From G965277745 sp965277745 (lineage in GTDB: Bacteria > Pseudomonadota > Gammaproteobacteria > Cardiobacteriales > Cardiobacteriaceae), in contig OZ255837.1 of the NCBI GenBank assembly GCA_965277745.1, forward strand, positions 1,240,001 through 1,304,000: DNA of 64,000 nt, in the 5' to 3' direction. Positions 17,897 through 27,996 of the stretch are shown one piece after another. A program made the translations under genes and the position numbers. The notes beneath the pieces were generated by a model. That model did not search any database. It was not told the origin of the DNA and was given only the letters and a program-made list of their open reading frames with translations. Within the stretch, counting starts at the first letter, position 1. Every line of letters starts with the position of its first letter.

Positions 17897-18586
17897 ATGG
17901 GCAACAAAAACCAAGAATACAAAGCGATTCTGTTCGGGCCGATTTTTGCCAACAATCCGATCGGTCTGCAAGTGCTCGGGATCTGTTCGGCGCTCGCGGT
18001 GACCGGAAACATGAAAACGGCTTCTCTGATGAGTCTCGCCCTCACCTTTGTAACCGCCTTTTCCAATCTTTTCATCAGCTTGATTCGCAAAAACATTCCG
18101 AGCAGTATCCGCATTATCATACAGATGACGGTGGTCGCTTCACTCGTCATCCTCGTCGATCAATTTTTACGGGCCTTTTTCTTCGAGCTTTCCAAGCAGC
18201 TTTCCGTGTTTGTCGGCCTGATTATCACCAACTGTATCGTTATGGGGCGTCTCGAGGCCTATGCGATGAGCAATCCCCCGTTGTCGAGTTTTCTCGACGG
18301 AATCGGTAACGGGCTCGGTTATAGCGCGATGCTTCTCGCTGTCGGCACGATTCGCGAAGTACTCGGTAGTGGCACTTGGTTCGGGATGACGATATTGCCG
18401 CAAGTAAACGAGGGCGGCTGGTATGTTCCCAATGGACTGATGCTCCTGCCACCGAGCGCTTTTTTCGTGATCGGACTACTCATCTGGGCGCTGCGCTCGT
18501 TACGAACGGATCAAGTGGAAGCACGGGAATATCACGAGGCCAAGGCGGCGCGCCCTCTCGCTGGTGGCCATCCGGCGCATCGTTAA
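17897..18586 (+). CDS. nqrD: Na+-NQR subunit D
   Basis: A 229-residue membrane subunit homologous to NqrE and RnfA/E. It shows [40 protein letters not shown] and [12 protein letters not shown], with the conserved membrane Cys residues (GICSAL, TNCIVMG) that bind the membrane 2Fe-2S centre together with NqrE. The C-terminus is somewhat extended with charged residues. It runs into nqrE with an 11-base gap. Confidence 0.96.
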   Translation: MGNKNQEYKAILFGPIFANNPIGLQVLGICSALAVTGNMKTASLMSLALTFVTAFSNLFISLIRKNIPSSIRIIIQMTVVASLVILVDQFLRAFFFELSKQLSVFVGLIITNCIVMGRLEAYAMSNPPLSSFLDGIGNGLGYSAMLLAVGTIREVLGSGTWFGMTILPQVNEGGWYVPNGLMLLPPSAFFVIGLLIWALRSLRTDQVEAREYHEAKAARPLAGGHPAHR

Positions 18587-18596
18587 GGAGGCCGCG

Positions 18597-19208
18597 ATGG
18601 AACACACCCTCGACTTGTTGGTCAAATCCATTTTCATTGAGAACATGGCGCTGTCCTTTTTCCTCGGGATGTGCACTTTTCTTGCCGTTTCGAAGAAAAT
18701 CAGCACGGCCATCGGGCTTGGCACTGCGGTTATCGTGGTGCAAACGCTGACCGTCCCGCTGAACAATCTCCTTTATACCTATCTGCTCAAAGACAATGCG
18801 CTTTTTTGGCACCATCTTGGCGTGCGCGTGGACATCAGCTTTCTGGGACTGATCGCGTATATCGGCGTGATCGCGGCGGCGGTGCAGATTCTCGAGATGT
18901 TTCTCGACAAATACGTTCCCGCGCTCCATGCCGCGCTAGGGATTTTCCTGCCGCTCATTACCGTGAACTGCGCGATTCTCGGCGGCTCGCTTTTCATGGT
19001 CGAGCGCAATTACGATTTCGCCGAGTCCTTGGTCTATGGCGTCGGCAGCGGGACGGGATGGGCGCTCGCTATCGTGTTGATGGCGGGGGTGCGTGAGAAA
19101 ATGCGCTATGCCGATATTCCCAATGGGCTTCAGGGGCTTGGCATCACCTTTATCACCGCCGGCCTGATGGCGATCGGGTTCATGTCTTTCTCCGGCGTGC
19201 AGTTGTAA
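18597..19208 (+). CDS. nqrE: Na+-NQR subunit E
   Basis: A 203-residue membrane subunit pairing with NqrD. The start at ATG 18597 gives [20 protein letters not shown], matching family N-termini, with AAGGAGG immediately upstream. The frame opens earlier at 18564 but only inside nqrD. Conserved motifs include [14 protein letters not shown] (Cys) and [11 protein letters not shown] (Cys), the iron-sulfur ligands, and [12 protein letters not shown]. Confidence 0.96.
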   Translation: MEHTLDLLVKSIFIENMALSFFLGMCTFLAVSKKISTAIGLGTAVIVVQTLTVPLNNLLYTYLLKDNALFWHHLGVRVDISFLGLIAYIGVIAAAVQILEMFLDKYVPALHAALGIFLPLITVNCAILGGSLFMVERNYDFAESLVYGVGSGTGWALAIVLMAGVREKMRYADIPNGLQGLGITFITAGLMAIGFMSFSGVQL

Positions 19209-19220
19209 TCGGGGGGCGAG

Positions 19221-20438
19221 ATGGAAATCGTCTATGGGGTGATTGTTTTTACCGGGCTGGTTCTCTTGCTCGCGGCGATTATCGTCGCGGCGAAAAAATG
19301 GCTGGTACCCAGTGGCGATGTCACGATCACCGTCAACGCGGAGAAGAAAATCACCGTACCGGTCGGCGGCAAACTGCTCACCGCGCTCGCCGACGGAGGC
19401 CTGTATGTGTCTTCGGCCTGCGGCGGTGGCGGTAGCTGTGGGCAGTGTCGAGTGAAAATACATTCCGGTGGCGGGGACATCCTGCCGACCGAACGCGACC
19501 ATATCGGCAAACGCGACGCGCGCGAGGGGGTTCGCCTTTCCTGTCAGGTGGCCATCAAGCGCGACATGGCGGTGGAAGTCGACGAAGCGGTCTTCGGGGT
19601 GAAGAAATGGGTTTGCGAAGTGATTTCCAACGACAATGTGGCCACGTTCATCAAAGAACTCAAGCTTGCCATTCCCGCCGGTGAATCGGTGCCGTTTCGT
19701 GCCGGCGGATATATCCAGATCGAGTGCGGCCCCTATGAAATCGCCTACAAAGAATTCGATATCGCGCGCGAATACCGCGACGACTGGGAGAAATTCGGCC
19801 TGTTCGACCTTCATGCGAAAAATGACGAAGAAGTCGTGCGCGCCTACTCGATGGCCAACTATCCCGAAGAAAAGGGGATTATCATGCTGAACGTGCGTAT
19901 CGCTTCGCCGCCGCCCGGCATGGCGGAAGTGCCACCAGGGAAGATGTCGAGCTATATCTTCAGGTTGAAAGCGGGAGACAAGGTGATGATTTCCGGGCCG
20001 TTCGGTGAATTTTTCGCTAAGGAAACCGACGCCGAAATGGTTTTCATCGGCGGGGGCGCTGGGATGGCGCCGATGCGCTCGCATATTTTCGATCAACTCA
20101 AGCGTCTTGACAGCAAGCGCCGCATTTCTTTCTGGTACGGTGCCCGTTCGCGCCGTGAAATGTTTTATGAAGAAGATTTCGACCAACTGGCCAAGGAACA
20201 CGAGAATTTCACTTGGCACATCGCCCTTTCCGATCCCCAGGAAGGCGACAACTGGGCGGGTTACACCGGATTCATTCACCAAGTGGTCTATGAAAACCAC
20301 CTGAAAGATCATCCGGCGCCGGAAGATTGCGAATTCTATATCTGTGGACCACCGATCATGAATCGCTCGGTCACCGAAATGCTGCATGAACTCGGTGTCG
20401 AAGACGAAAACATCCTCTACGATGATTTCGGCGCCTAG
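19221..20438 (+). CDS. nqrF: Na+-NQR subunit F (NADH dehydrogenase, FAD/2Fe-2S)
   Basis: The electron entry subunit. One N-terminal membrane anchor (residues about 4-28) is followed by a ferredoxin domain with ligands in [12 protein letters not shown] and a later Cys (LSCQV). Then come the FAD domain (RAYSMANYP) and the NADH domain ([19 protein letters not shown]), ending DDFGA. At 405 residues it is the expected length. The last 17 bases overlap the start of apbE. Stop is TAG. Confidence 0.97.
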   Translation: MEIVYGVIVFTGLVLLLAAIIVAAKKWLVPSGDVTITVNAEKKITVPVGGKLLTALADGGLYVSSACGGGGSCGQCRVKIHSGGGDILPTERDHIGKRDAREGVRLSCQVAIKRDMAVEVDEAVFGVKKWVCEVISNDNVATFIKELKLAIPAGESVPFRAGGYIQIECGPYEIAYKEFDIAREYRDDWEKFGLFDLHAKNDEEVVRAYSMANYPEEKGIIMLNVRIASPPPGMAEVPPGKMSSYIFRLKAGDKVMISGPFGEFFAKETDAEMVFIGGGAGMAPMRSHIFDQLKRLDSKRRISFWYGARSRREMFYEEDFDQLAKEHENFTWHIALSDPQEGDNWAGYTGFIHQVVYENHLKDHPAPEDCEFYICGPPIMNRSVTEMLHELGVEDENILYDDFGA

Positions 20439-21477
20439 CGCGCGCTGTGCGCACAAACCGATCGTGGCGGCGTTTTTCGCCGTGGTTTGTCTTTTTCTCT
20501 CCGCTTGTCACAAATCTCCCGACCCTGTCGTCATGGAAGGCAAGACGATGGGCACCTATTGGCGCGTCACCCTGGCAGTGCGGGATCGTGAGGCGAACGT
20601 CGCCTCTGTCCGCGCCGAGATCGAGAATACCCTGGAAACGGTCAATCGCGCCATGTCCACCTACCGTGCCGATTCGGAGTTGATGCGTTTCAACGCCGCG
20701 CCTACCACCCGACCGGTGGCGATCAGCACCGGATTGCGCCAGGTGATTGCGAAGGCGCTTACCATCGCGCGTCAGTCGCACGGCTATTACGATGTGACGA
20801 TAAGCCCGCTCGTCGAGGCGTGGGGGTTCGGCGCCAGGAAGGTCGATCGTGCCCCGAGCGAGGCGGAAATTGCGCGCCTCTTGGCACGCGTCGATTATCG
20901 CTATCTGAAGCTCACGCCGGCGGGACTTGCCAAAGCGCGGGCCGATGTGTCGCTGGATCTTTCCTCGATCGCGAAAGGCTATGGCGTCGATCGTGTGGCG
21001 GAGATACTGGAGGCCCTCGGCTATGACAATTATCTTGTCGATATCGGTGGCGAATTGCGCCTGCAAGGGCGACGTTTCGGAAAATTCTGGCGCATCGGCA
21101 TCGAAATTCCGGACAGCCATGTCGAGGCGGTGCAATCGGTGCTTACGATAAGGCAAGCGCGTCTTGCCATGGCGACTTCCGGAAATTACCGCAACTATAG
21201 GGACTATGATGGCGTCCATGCCGTACACACCATCAATCCCAAAACGGGTAGACCCGAGCGCTCACGCTTGCTTTCGGTGACCGTCATCGGGGAGGATTGC
21301 ATGACGGCGGACGCCTATGCCACCGCGCTGATGGCCTTGGGGGAGAAGAAAGCGGCGCGTTTCGCGGAGAAATACGGTTTGCCGGTTCTGTTCATTTACG
21401 CGGGGGATCGGCCGGGAACATTTGCGGTCAAAACCAGTTCCCGCTACGATGCCCTGATGGGAGGGCAAAGCAAGTGA
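20422..21477 (+). CDS. apbE: FAD:protein FMN transferase ApbE
   Basis: A periplasmic lipoprotein that attaches FMN from FAD to Thr of NqrB and NqrC. The chosen start ATG 20422 yields a signal peptide with lipobox LSAC (cleavage before Cys). The mature part shows [55 protein letters not shown] and the Mg2+-binding D in [17 protein letters not shown]. An upstream ATG (20386) would add 12 residues before the signal. Its position directly after nqrF matches the operon of other NQR bacteria. Confidence 0.96.
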   Translation: MISAPSARCAHKPIVAAFFAVVCLFLSACHKSPDPVVMEGKTMGTYWRVTLAVRDREANVASVRAEIENTLETVNRAMSTYRADSELMRFNAAPTTRPVAISTGLRQVIAKALTIARQSHGYYDVTISPLVEAWGFGARKVDRAPSEAEIARLLARVDYRYLKLTPAGLAKARADVSLDLSSIAKGYGVDRVAEILEALGYDNYLVDIGGELRLQGRRFGKFWRIGIEIPDSHVEAVQSVLTIRQARLAMATSGNYRNYRDYDGVHAVHTINPKTGRPERSRLLSVTVIGEDCMTADAYATALMALGEKKAARFAEKYGLPVLFIYAGDRPGTFAVKTSSRYDALMGGQSK

Positions 21478-21767
21478 TCGTCTATATCGTGGTGTTTATC
21501 GTATTCGCGCTGATCATGGCCGCTATGGCGGTCGGGGTGATGATGGGGCGTTCGCCGCTCAAAGGCAGTTGCGGTGGACTCGGCGCCCTTGGTTTCGAAA
21601 AGAGTTGCGGCTGCACGGACGTATGCAAAAACGAAGTGGATGAACAATTGCATGAGCGTGCGAAAGAAACCGCCCGGACGGAAAATCATGCCTTGTTGGA
21701 CGATGACGTCGATAAGCGGTTAAGTCCGGGGAACAAAAAGACCGCCCGCAGCAACAGAAATGCGTAG
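21474..21767 (+). CDS. nqrM: NqrM, Na+-NQR maturation factor
   Basis: A small membrane protein (one helix, residues 3-20) followed by GRSPLKGSCGGL and a cysteine cluster KSCGCTDVC, the DUF539/NqrM pattern needed to place iron between NqrD and NqrE. GTG 21474 overlaps the apbE stop (GTGA) and is the natural start; the open frame extends upstream only inside apbE. NqrM proteins are usually about 70 residues. This one is 97, with a polar tail of about 38 residues, and its 3' end overlaps the convergent MATE gene by 82 bases. Confidence 0.9.
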   Translation: MIVYIVVFIVFALIMAAMAVGVMMGRSPLKGSCGGLGALGFEKSCGCTDVCKNEVDEQLHERAKETARTENHALLDDDVDKRLSPGNKKTARSNRNA

Positions 21768-23014
21768 ATACCGATCCAGATTCCGGCGTTGCCGAGTCGC
21801 ACGGTGAGCAGATAACTCGCCGGGATCACGATGATGGCGATAAACAGCATTGCGTTTCTCAACTTGTCGGCGCGGGCGGCGCCGAAATAATAGCCATCGA
21901 GGAGATACCCCCAGACGCCGGCGAGTGGCAGAAAAACGGCGCAGAGATGGAATTGCCAGGCGATATCACGGACGCTGTCCAAAGAAGTCATCAGGGTCAG
22001 GTAGGTCGGCATAAAAAGCGCGTAAAATCCGCTGAGACACAAGGCGAACACGCCGCCGGCAAGCAATGTCCGCGCGACGATGGCGCGGAACGCCTCGGTG
22101 TTGCCGCCGCCGATCGCCTGCCCGAGGAGGCTTTCCGCCGCCACGGCGATACCGTCGAGGCCGTAGCTCGCGATGGTAAGCAGCCAGAGTAGAATCACGT
22201 TTGCTGCCAGATAGGTATTGCCGAGTTGGCTAGCAAGGCGTTCGAACCAGCTGAGGCAGAAGGCGAGGAGCACGGCGCGAATGAAAAGATCGCGATTGAG
22301 CGCCAGCAGTTGGCGGATTTCCGCGAGGCGGAAAATACGCGGCCAGTCGGGACGAAAAAACGCCTGCCCGAAGTGGCGGTTGCGTCGGGCGATCAGAGAC
22401 AAGCCAACGGCGAGCGCCAGATAGCTGGCGATCACGGTGCCCAAGGCAACGCCGTAAATGCCGAGCCCCATGGCGTAGACGAAAAACAGGCTGAGCGCGC
22501 TATTGCCGAGGGTCAGGATAAGCTGCTGAGTGAAAATATATTTTCCGAGTCCTTGTCCGGTGAAATAGCCGATGCAGAAGTATAGACCCAGTTCCGCAAA
22601 AGCGCCCCACAAACGAATATCGAGGTATGCCGCCATCAGGGTTTCCGTGTGCACAGAGGCGGCGAAATAGGCTTTGGCGAGGTTAATGAGAAACGGCCTC
22701 AGGGCGATCAGGACGATGGCGATCAGCAACGCGCTCACGAGTCCGCGCCAGGCGATGTTCTTCAATTTGCCGTATGCGCTGGCGCCGAGTGCCTGCGCGC
22801 TCAGCCCGGAGGTGGCGTACTGGAGAAAGTTGAACGAAGTATAAAGCAGGCTTAACAGGCTGCTCGCCAGTCCGAGCGCGGATAGGTAGGCGGCGTCGGG
22901 AAAATGACCGAGAATCGCCGTGTCGACGAGGCCCTGTAGGGGAAGCAGGAGGTTGGCCATGAAGACCGGCAGGGCAATGGCGAAGATGCGCCGATAGCTG
23001 TTTGGCAAGGACAC
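21686..23014 (-). CDS. dinF: DinF-type MATE family efflux transporter
   Basis: A 442-residue, 12-helix MATE exporter of the DinF/eukaryotic-like branch. The N-terminus YRRIFAIALPVFMANLLLPL and LVDTAILGHFPDAAYLSALG match the family, as does the internal repeat (GLDGIAVAAESLLGQAIG). DinF-like proteins export organic cations or toxic compounds using H+ or Na+; the substrate here is unknown. It is convergent with and overlaps nqrM at the 3' end. The gene symbol follows subfamily resemblance. Confidence 0.88.
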   Translation of the reverse strand: MSLPNSYRRIFAIALPVFMANLLLPLQGLVDTAILGHFPDAAYLSALGLASSLLSLLYTSFNFLQYATSGLSAQALGASAYGKLKNIAWRGLVSALLIAIVLIALRPFLINLAKAYFAASVHTETLMAAYLDIRLWGAFAELGLYFCIGYFTGQGLGKYIFTQQLILTLGNSALSLFFVYAMGLGIYGVALGTVIASYLALAVGLSLIARRNRHFGQAFFRPDWPRIFRLAEIRQLLALNRDLFIRAVLLAFCLSWFERLASQLGNTYLAANVILLWLLTIASYGLDGIAVAAESLLGQAIGGGNTEAFRAIVARTLLAGGVFALCLSGFYALFMPTYLTLMTSLDSVRDIAWQFHLCAVFLPLAGVWGYLLDGYYFGAARADKLRNAMLFIAIIVIPASYLLTVRLGNAGIWIGIYAFLLLRAVFLFPGLNRLSTSSSNKA

Positions 23015-23119
23015 GAGGAAACGCCCGGAAAAATGGCTATCTCGACGGCGCTTTTTCTACAAGTCGCCGCCTCGCCGCAAGTAAAGGCGCAAGGCGCGAC
23101 GCCTGTGGAGAAGCCTCGA

Positions 23120-23614
23120 TCATTGACGGATAATTTCTATCAGGTAACCATCGGGGTCCTCTATAAAAGCGATGTTTTTCATCCGTCCCTCGTGCGGACG
23201 TTTTGTGAAGGAAACACCGTTTTCATCGAACCATTCGATAGCGGCGGTGAAATCCGGCACGCTAAGGCAGATATGCCCGTAACCGCCGTTTTCTCCGTTA
23301 CCGGTATGGTAGGAAAAATCCGCATCTTTTTCACTTCCCCAATTATGGGTAAGCTCGAGAATACCGCTGCGTCCGGCGAGCCAGTTTCTCAGTTCACCGG
23401 CTTCGCCTGGCGGTGTTTCGTCGCAATCGAGATAGGTGAGGAAATACAGACTGAAGCGCCCGTTTTCATAGTCGTTATGGCGTACCAGTGTCATCCCGAG
23501 GATACGGGTGTAAAAATCGAGCGATGCTTGCGCGTCTTTTACACGCAACATCGTGTGCGTATAGTTGAAGCCACGGGTGGCCGCCGCTTGCCTGGATCGA
23601 TGCGCTGTTACCAT
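23120..23614 (-). CDS. gloA: Lactoylglutathione lyase (glyoxalase I)
   Basis: Isomerises the methylglyoxal-glutathione hemithioacetal to S-lactoylglutathione. The 164-residue vicinal-oxygen-chelate protein has HTMLRVKDAQASLDFYTRILG (metal His), ILELTHNWG (Glu), GYGHICLSV (His) and IAFIEDPDGYLIEII (Glu), the four metal ligands. An earlier Met could be replaced by a later start, since the first 15 residues (rich in Arg and Ala) are unlike the family. The longer proteobacterial form with the RSG.LELTHNWG insertion fits the Ni2+-type enzyme. Confidence 0.92.
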   Translation of the reverse strand: MVTAHRSRQAAATRGFNYTHTMLRVKDAQASLDFYTRILGMTLVRHNDYENGRFSLYFLTYLDCDETPPGEAGELRNWLAGRSGILELTHNWGSEKDADFSYHTGNGENGGYGHICLSVPDFTAAIEWFDENGVSFTKRPHEGRMKNIAFIEDPDGYLIEIIRQ

Positions 23615-23678
23615 GTCTTTTTCCGCTTACGCTCAAACGCGCATTGTAACGTAAAATCCGTCCGGGAGGTTTTTCCGA

Positions 23679-25142
23679 TCAGGCGAAAGCCGGCGGTGTG
23701 CGCGTGTGGTAGTCGGTCGCCCGCTGAAAGCGGTGCGCCAGATTGAGCAGTTTCGGCTCGGTGAAATGGGCGCCGATCAGCTGGCAGCCGACGGGGAGAT
23801 CGGCAATGAAACCGGCGGGGTGACTGATCGCCGGCAGCCCAGCGAGATTCGCCGCTACGGTGTATAGATCGGTGAGAAACATGGTAACCGGATCGTCTGT
23901 CTTGCTGCCGATGGCGAAAGCCGGTGTCGGCGTCGTCGGCCCGAGAATGACGTCGCATGCGCCGAAAGCTTTCTGGAAGCTCTGTAAAATCGCCCGCCTG
24001 GCGCGGCGCGCCTGTTCGTAATAGGCATCGTAATAGCCCGCGGAAAGGGCGTAAGTACCGATCATGATGCGCCGTTTGACCTCCTCGCCGAACCCTTCGC
24101 CCCGGCTTCTACGATAGAGATCCTCGAGATTACGGGGATTTTTGCAGCGGTAGCCGTAGCGCACGCCGTCGTAGCGTGCGAGATTGGAGGAAGCTTCCGC
24201 GCTGGCGATCAGGTAATAGCTGGCGATCGCGATGTCACTGTTTTCGAGCGCAATCTCTTTCAGTACGGCGCCGAGTCGTTCATAGACTTTGGCGGCGTCA
24301 TGAATGCGCGTCGCCATTTGCGTCTCCAGTTCGTTGAAATAGGTGCTCGGCAGGCCAATGGTTACGCCCTTGAGCGAGTCATCGAGTTCGTGGTCGAAGC
24401 GAACGAGCGCTTTTCGGCTGGAAGTGGAATCTTTGTGATCATGGCCTGCCATGGCGTTTAGAATCAATGCGCAATCCTCGGCGGTTTTGGCGATGGACCC
24501 GGCTTGATCAAGGCTTGAAGCAAAAGCGATCATCCCCCAGCGTGAGCAGGTGCCGTAGGTCGGTTTGATCCCGGTAACGCCGCAATAGGCCGCCGGTTGG
24601 CGGATTGAGCCGCCGGTATCGGAACCGCTCGCGTAAGCGACAAGACGTGCGGCCACCGCCGCGGCGGAACCGCCCGAGGAACCGCCAGGCACGACCGTCT
24701 CGTCCCAGGGGTTGTGGACGACACCGAAGGCACTGTGTTCGTTGGAAGAGCCCATGGCGAACTCGTCCATCGAGAGTTTGCCGGTCATCACCGAACCGGC
24801 GTCCGCGAGGCGCTCGACAATCGTAGCGTCGTAGGGGGGAACGAAGTTTTCCAGAATTTTCGAGGCGGCGGTGGTTGGTATGTCCTGGGTGCAAAAAAGG
24901 TCTTTGTGCGCCATCGCGATGCCGTCGAGCGGTCCGAGTGTTTTCCCTTGACTGCGACGCTCGTCGCTTGCCCTCGCGGCGGCGAGTGCCCGCTCTTCGG
25001 TGATCGACAAAAAAGCGCCTAACGCAGGGTTGTAGGCGCGAATGCGCGTCAAAAAGGCCTCGGTCAGTTCGACCGAGGAAACCGCTCGTTCGGCGAGCAG
25101 CTCACTCAGCCGGGTAACGCTTTCATGGTGAACGTCGCTCAT
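23679..25142 (-). CDS. gatA: Asp-tRNA(Asn)/Glu-tRNA(Gln) amidotransferase subunit A
   Basis: The glutaminase subunit of GatCAB, which converts mischarged Glu-tRNA(Gln) or Asp-tRNA(Asn) to the correct amide. The Ser-cisSer-Lys triad is visible in MAHKDLF (Lys), [11 protein letters not shown] (cis-Ser) and [15 protein letters not shown] (nucleophilic Ser). At 487 residues it is full length. It overlaps gatC by four bases (ATGA). gatB, usually third in the operon, does not follow; gloA is next. Confidence 0.96.
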   Translation of the reverse strand: MSDVHHESVTRLSELLAERAVSSVELTEAFLTRIRAYNPALGAFLSITEERALAAARASDERRSQGKTLGPLDGIAMAHKDLFCTQDIPTTAASKILENFVPPYDATIVERLADAGSVMTGKLSMDEFAMGSSNEHSAFGVVHNPWDETVVPGGSSGGSAAAVAARLVAYASGSDTGGSIRQPAAYCGVTGIKPTYGTCSRWGMIAFASSLDQAGSIAKTAEDCALILNAMAGHDHKDSTSSRKALVRFDHELDDSLKGVTIGLPSTYFNELETQMATRIHDAAKVYERLGAVLKEIALENSDIAIASYYLIASAEASSNLARYDGVRYGYRCKNPRNLEDLYRRSRGEGFGEEVKRRIMIGTYALSAGYYDAYYEQARRARRAILQSFQKAFGACDVILGPTTPTPAFAIGSKTDDPVTMFLTDLYTVAANLAGLPAISHPAGFIADLPVGCQLIGAHFTEPKLLNLAHRFQRATDYHTRTPPAFA

Positions 25143-25429
25143 GAAATTACCTTCGGTACGGTGATGAAGCCCTCTTCGGCAAGCGGTGCGTTTCTCGCGA
25201 TGTTTTCGCCGATTTCGCGCTTTAGGGCGACGTCATCGCGCAGTGGCTGAACTTCGCCAAGAGGATGACCCAGCGGGGCGAGAGCACGGATATAGTCGCG
25301 ATCGAGCGCCGCGAATAAAGGAAATATGCCGTGAAGTTCGCGCGCTATATGCGCAAGTTCTTCTTGTGACAGTTGCAATTGCGCAAGTGCTGCGGTTTTG
25401 GCGATGATTTCGGGATCAAGTGTGCTCAT
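25139..25429 (-). CDS. gatC: GatCAB amidotransferase subunit C
   Basis: A 96-residue scaffold subunit that wraps around GatA and GatB. It has the family pattern [33 protein letters not shown] and the C-terminal [16 protein letters not shown]. The start at 25429 ([11 protein letters not shown]) is chosen by alignment memory; an upstream ATG (25471) adds an unlikely proline-rich leader. It is divergent from mreB, about 100 bases away. Confidence 0.93.
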   Translation of the reverse strand: MSTLDPEIIAKTAALAQLQLSQEELAHIARELHGIFPLFAALDRDYIRALAPLGHPLGEVQPLRDDVALKREIGENIARNAPLAEEGFITVPKVIS

Positions 25430-25527
25430 GACAAGATGGCTCTTGGGAAAAAACGTAGGGAAAGGTATCATACCCGCTTTGAATTTGCATCTGCCCGCAA
25501 CGGGTGAGATTTTTCAGGGGTACACAT

Positions 25528-26577
25528 ATGCGGTTGAATTTCTTGAGCGGGATGTTTTCCAGCGATCTGTCGATCGATCTGGGTACGGCGAACACCTTGA
25601 TTTATGTGCGTGGAGAAGGGGTGGTACTTGATGAGCCGTCTGTCGTCGTCATCGCGGAAGATCCACAGGACGGTCGCAAAAAGATCGTCGCCTACGGTTC
25701 GCAGGCCAAAAAGATGTTGGGGCGCACGCCGGGTAACCTCAGTACCGTGCGCCCGATGCAGGACGGGGTGATCGCCGATTTTAAAATCACCTCGATGATG
25801 CTGACCCATTTCATCAAGAAAGCACACGGACGTAGCGGACTTTTTCGCCCAAGTCCGCGCATTCTCGTGTGTGTTCCTTCGGGGGCGACGCAGGTGGAAA
25901 AACGCGCGATCCGCGACGCCGCCGAAGGCGCGGGCGCGCGCGATGTGTTCTTGATTCAGGAGCCGATGGCGGCGGCGATCGGCGCGGGAATCCCGGTCGA
26001 CGAGGCCTATGGTTCGATGGTCGTCGATATCGGCGGGGGAACCAGCGAGGTGGCGGTCATTTCGCTTAACGGCATCGTCTATTCCGCTTCGGTACGTACC
26101 GGAGGTGATAAGTTCGACAGTGCGATCATTGATTACGTGCGGCGCAATTTCGGCATCCTGGTGGGATTGCCAACCGCGGAGCGGATCAAAAAGGAGATCG
26201 GTTGCGCCTATCCTTCCTCTGAAGTCCGCGAACTCGAGGTGCGTGGCACCAATCAGCAGGAAGCCGCGCCGCGCAGCTTCACCATCAATTCCAACGAGGC
26301 GCTGGAAGCGTTACAGGAACCCTTGGGCGGCATCGTGCGCGCGGTCAAGCTCGCGTTGGAAATGACCCCGCCGGAACTTGCCGCCGATGTCGCCGATCGG
26401 GGCATTGTTTTGACCGGCGGCGGTGCGCTGCTGCGCGATATCGACCGCCTGCTGATGGAAGAAACCCGCCTCAATGTCGTTATTGCCGAAGATCCGCTGA
26501 CCTGTGTCGCAAGAGGTGGTGGAAAAGTGTTGGAATTGCTTGACCAGCGAGGTGTCTCTTCTTTCCTGATGTCTTGA
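25528..26577 (+). CDS. mreB: Rod-shape actin homologue MreB
   Basis: An actin-like filament protein that guides lateral wall synthesis with MreC, MreD, RodA and PBP2 at the inner membrane. The sequence has an N-terminal amphipathic segment ([10 protein letters not shown]), phosphate-1 [15 protein letters not shown], phosphate-2 [12 protein letters not shown] and the adenosine motif [12 protein letters not shown]. At 349 residues it has the usual length. ATG 25528 with AGGGG upstream is preferred over 25504. It is the first gene of a ten-gene cluster reading to lipB. Confidence 0.97.
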   Translation: MRLNFLSGMFSSDLSIDLGTANTLIYVRGEGVVLDEPSVVVIAEDPQDGRKKIVAYGSQAKKMLGRTPGNLSTVRPMQDGVIADFKITSMMLTHFIKKAHGRSGLFRPSPRILVCVPSGATQVEKRAIRDAAEGAGARDVFLIQEPMAAAIGAGIPVDEAYGSMVVDIGGGTSEVAVISLNGIVYSASVRTGGDKFDSAIIDYVRRNFGILVGLPTAERIKKEIGCAYPSSEVRELEVRGTNQQEAAPRSFTINSNEALEALQEPLGGIVRAVKLALEMTPPELAADVADRGIVLTGGGALLRDIDRLLMEETRLNVVIAEDPLTCVARGGGKVLELLDQRGVSSFLMS

Positions 26578-26596
26578 TTAGCGCCGGCAAAGAGTG

Positions 26597-27526
26597 ATGT
26601 CCGTACTGCGCCCGGATAATGCGAACGCTTCACGCCACAACGAGTTCTTCCGTTCGTTGCTCACTGTCTTTGTGTGTCTCGGGCTGATGGGCGTTTCTTC
26701 CCGGACTACCTGGCTGTCGCCTTTGCACGACGCGCTTTATGAATGGATTTATTCCCCCCTTCATCGAACGATTCAGGCGCCTTTGCGCTGGAGCGCGGAT
26801 AAAGTTACCCGCTTCGCCGCCGATCGCGAGGCGCTCGCGACGGCGAAAAGCCTCGCCCGGGAGAATCGGGAATTGCGCGCGAAATTGCGGTTGATGACGC
26901 ATTATCAGGCGGAGAATCGCCGCTTGCATATGTTGATGAACTCGGTGGCGCTCGCGAGCGAACCGGTACTCGTTGCCGAACTTGACGATGCCCAAATCGA
27001 GGGCTATCGTGAGGAAGTGACGATCAACAAGGGTAGAGTTGACGGTGTTTACGAAAAGCAGGCGGTGATCGATTCGTTCGGGCTTGTCGGACAGGTGATT
27101 CGCGTCTATCCGCATCATGCGGTGGTGATGCTGATCGGCGATGGGCGCAGCCGTGTGCCGGTTTATGTGGAGCGCACACGGCAGCGGGCGCTGGTTGCCG
27201 GTTCCGCACACATCGGTGTCCTTGGTATACCGTTACTGCGTCTTGGCAGCGATATTCGCGTCGGCGACCACTTGATAAGTTCCGGGCTCGGTGGCGTTTT
27301 CCCACGCGGATATCCGGTTGCCAAGGTTCTCTCGATCACGCGCGATCAGCGCAATTCCTTTCTGAGCATCCGCCTGCAACCCCTGGCCCATCTTGATTCC
27401 CTGCTTGAAGTGTTGTTGCTTGATCGGGGCGGGTTGGCAGCCGCGTGGGCAGGCAGTCCACGGATTCCGGTCGGACCGCCGCGACCACTCGAAAACGTCC
27501 GTGACGGACAAGAGAGAACGCCCTGA
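26597..27526 (+). CDS. mreC: Cell-shape protein MreC
   Basis: A bitopic inner-membrane protein linking MreB to periplasmic PBP2. It has a short cytoplasmic N-terminus, one membrane helix (residues about 20-38), a coiled coil (about 70-110, ARENRELRAKLRLMTHYQAE), and two beta-barrel domains with GLVGQVIRV and DHLISSGLGGVFPRGYPVAKV. ATG 26597 follows a GTG codon at 26594 that could serve instead; no strong ribosome-binding site separates them. It overlaps mreD by one base. Confidence 0.94.
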   Translation: MSVLRPDNANASRHNEFFRSLLTVFVCLGLMGVSSRTTWLSPLHDALYEWIYSPLHRTIQAPLRWSADKVTRFAADREALATAKSLARENRELRAKLRLMTHYQAENRRLHMLMNSVALASEPVLVAELDDAQIEGYREEVTINKGRVDGVYEKQAVIDSFGLVGQVIRVYPHHAVVMLIGDGRSRVPVYVERTRQRALVAGSAHIGVLGIPLLRLGSDIRVGDHLISSGLGGVFPRGYPVAKVLSITRDQRNSFLSIRLQPLAHLDSLLEVLLLDRGGLAAAWAGSPRIPVGPPRPLENVRDGQERTP

Positions 27527-27996
27527 TGCGCGATTATGTTCCCGTCTTTACCGTGCTTTTCTTCGCTTGGGCGTCAATGACCCTCGCTGCGTTTTTTATT
27601 CCGTGGCCGCTGTTGCCCGATGTTGTCGTGGTGATCGTGGTTTATTTGCAGTATTTCGCGCCGTCGGCGCCACGATGGAGTTGTGTGTTACCGCTCAGTC
27701 TGTTGATGGACATGGCGGCGCGTGTCTGTTTCGGGTTTCACGGTTTCCTCTATGGCTTGGTCGTGCTTTCGGCGTTACCTTTGCGTCGCACCTGGCAACG
27801 TGCCCCGCTTTTCGAACGATTGTTCGCCGTGGTCTCAATCGCCATCGCCTTTCAGGTCGCCAAATTCCTCCTTTATTTTCTCGTCGTCGCAGTGCCGGCG
27901 CCGGTTGGTTGGTACTTTACAATGCTTACGCAGATCGCTGTCTGGCCGCTCGTGTGCCGGCTTGTCAAGCCCTATCTGCCCCGTGAGGTGTCATGA
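27526..27996 (+). CDS. mreD: Rod-shape protein MreD
   Basis: A small (156 residues) polytopic membrane protein with about five helices, matching MreD in size, hydrophobicity and position between mreC and mrdA. The central GFHGFLYGLVVL and the C-terminal TMLTQIAVWPLVCRLVKPYL resemble the family. TGATG coupling to mreC and ATGA coupling to mrdA indicate translation as a unit. Confidence 0.92.
   Translation: MRDYVPVFTVLFFAWASMTLAAFFIPWPLLPDVVVVIVVYLQYFAPSAPRWSCVLPLSLLMDMAARVCFGFHGFLYGLVVLSALPLRRTWQRAPLFERLFAVVSIAIAFQVAKFLLYFLVVAVPAPVGWYFTMLTQIAVWPLVCRLVKPYLPREVS

Noticed and set aside
18936..20456. 506-codon minus-strand ORF opposite nqrE/nqrF
   Set aside because: Antisense shadow; nqrE and nqrF have complete motifs and operon context on the plus strand.
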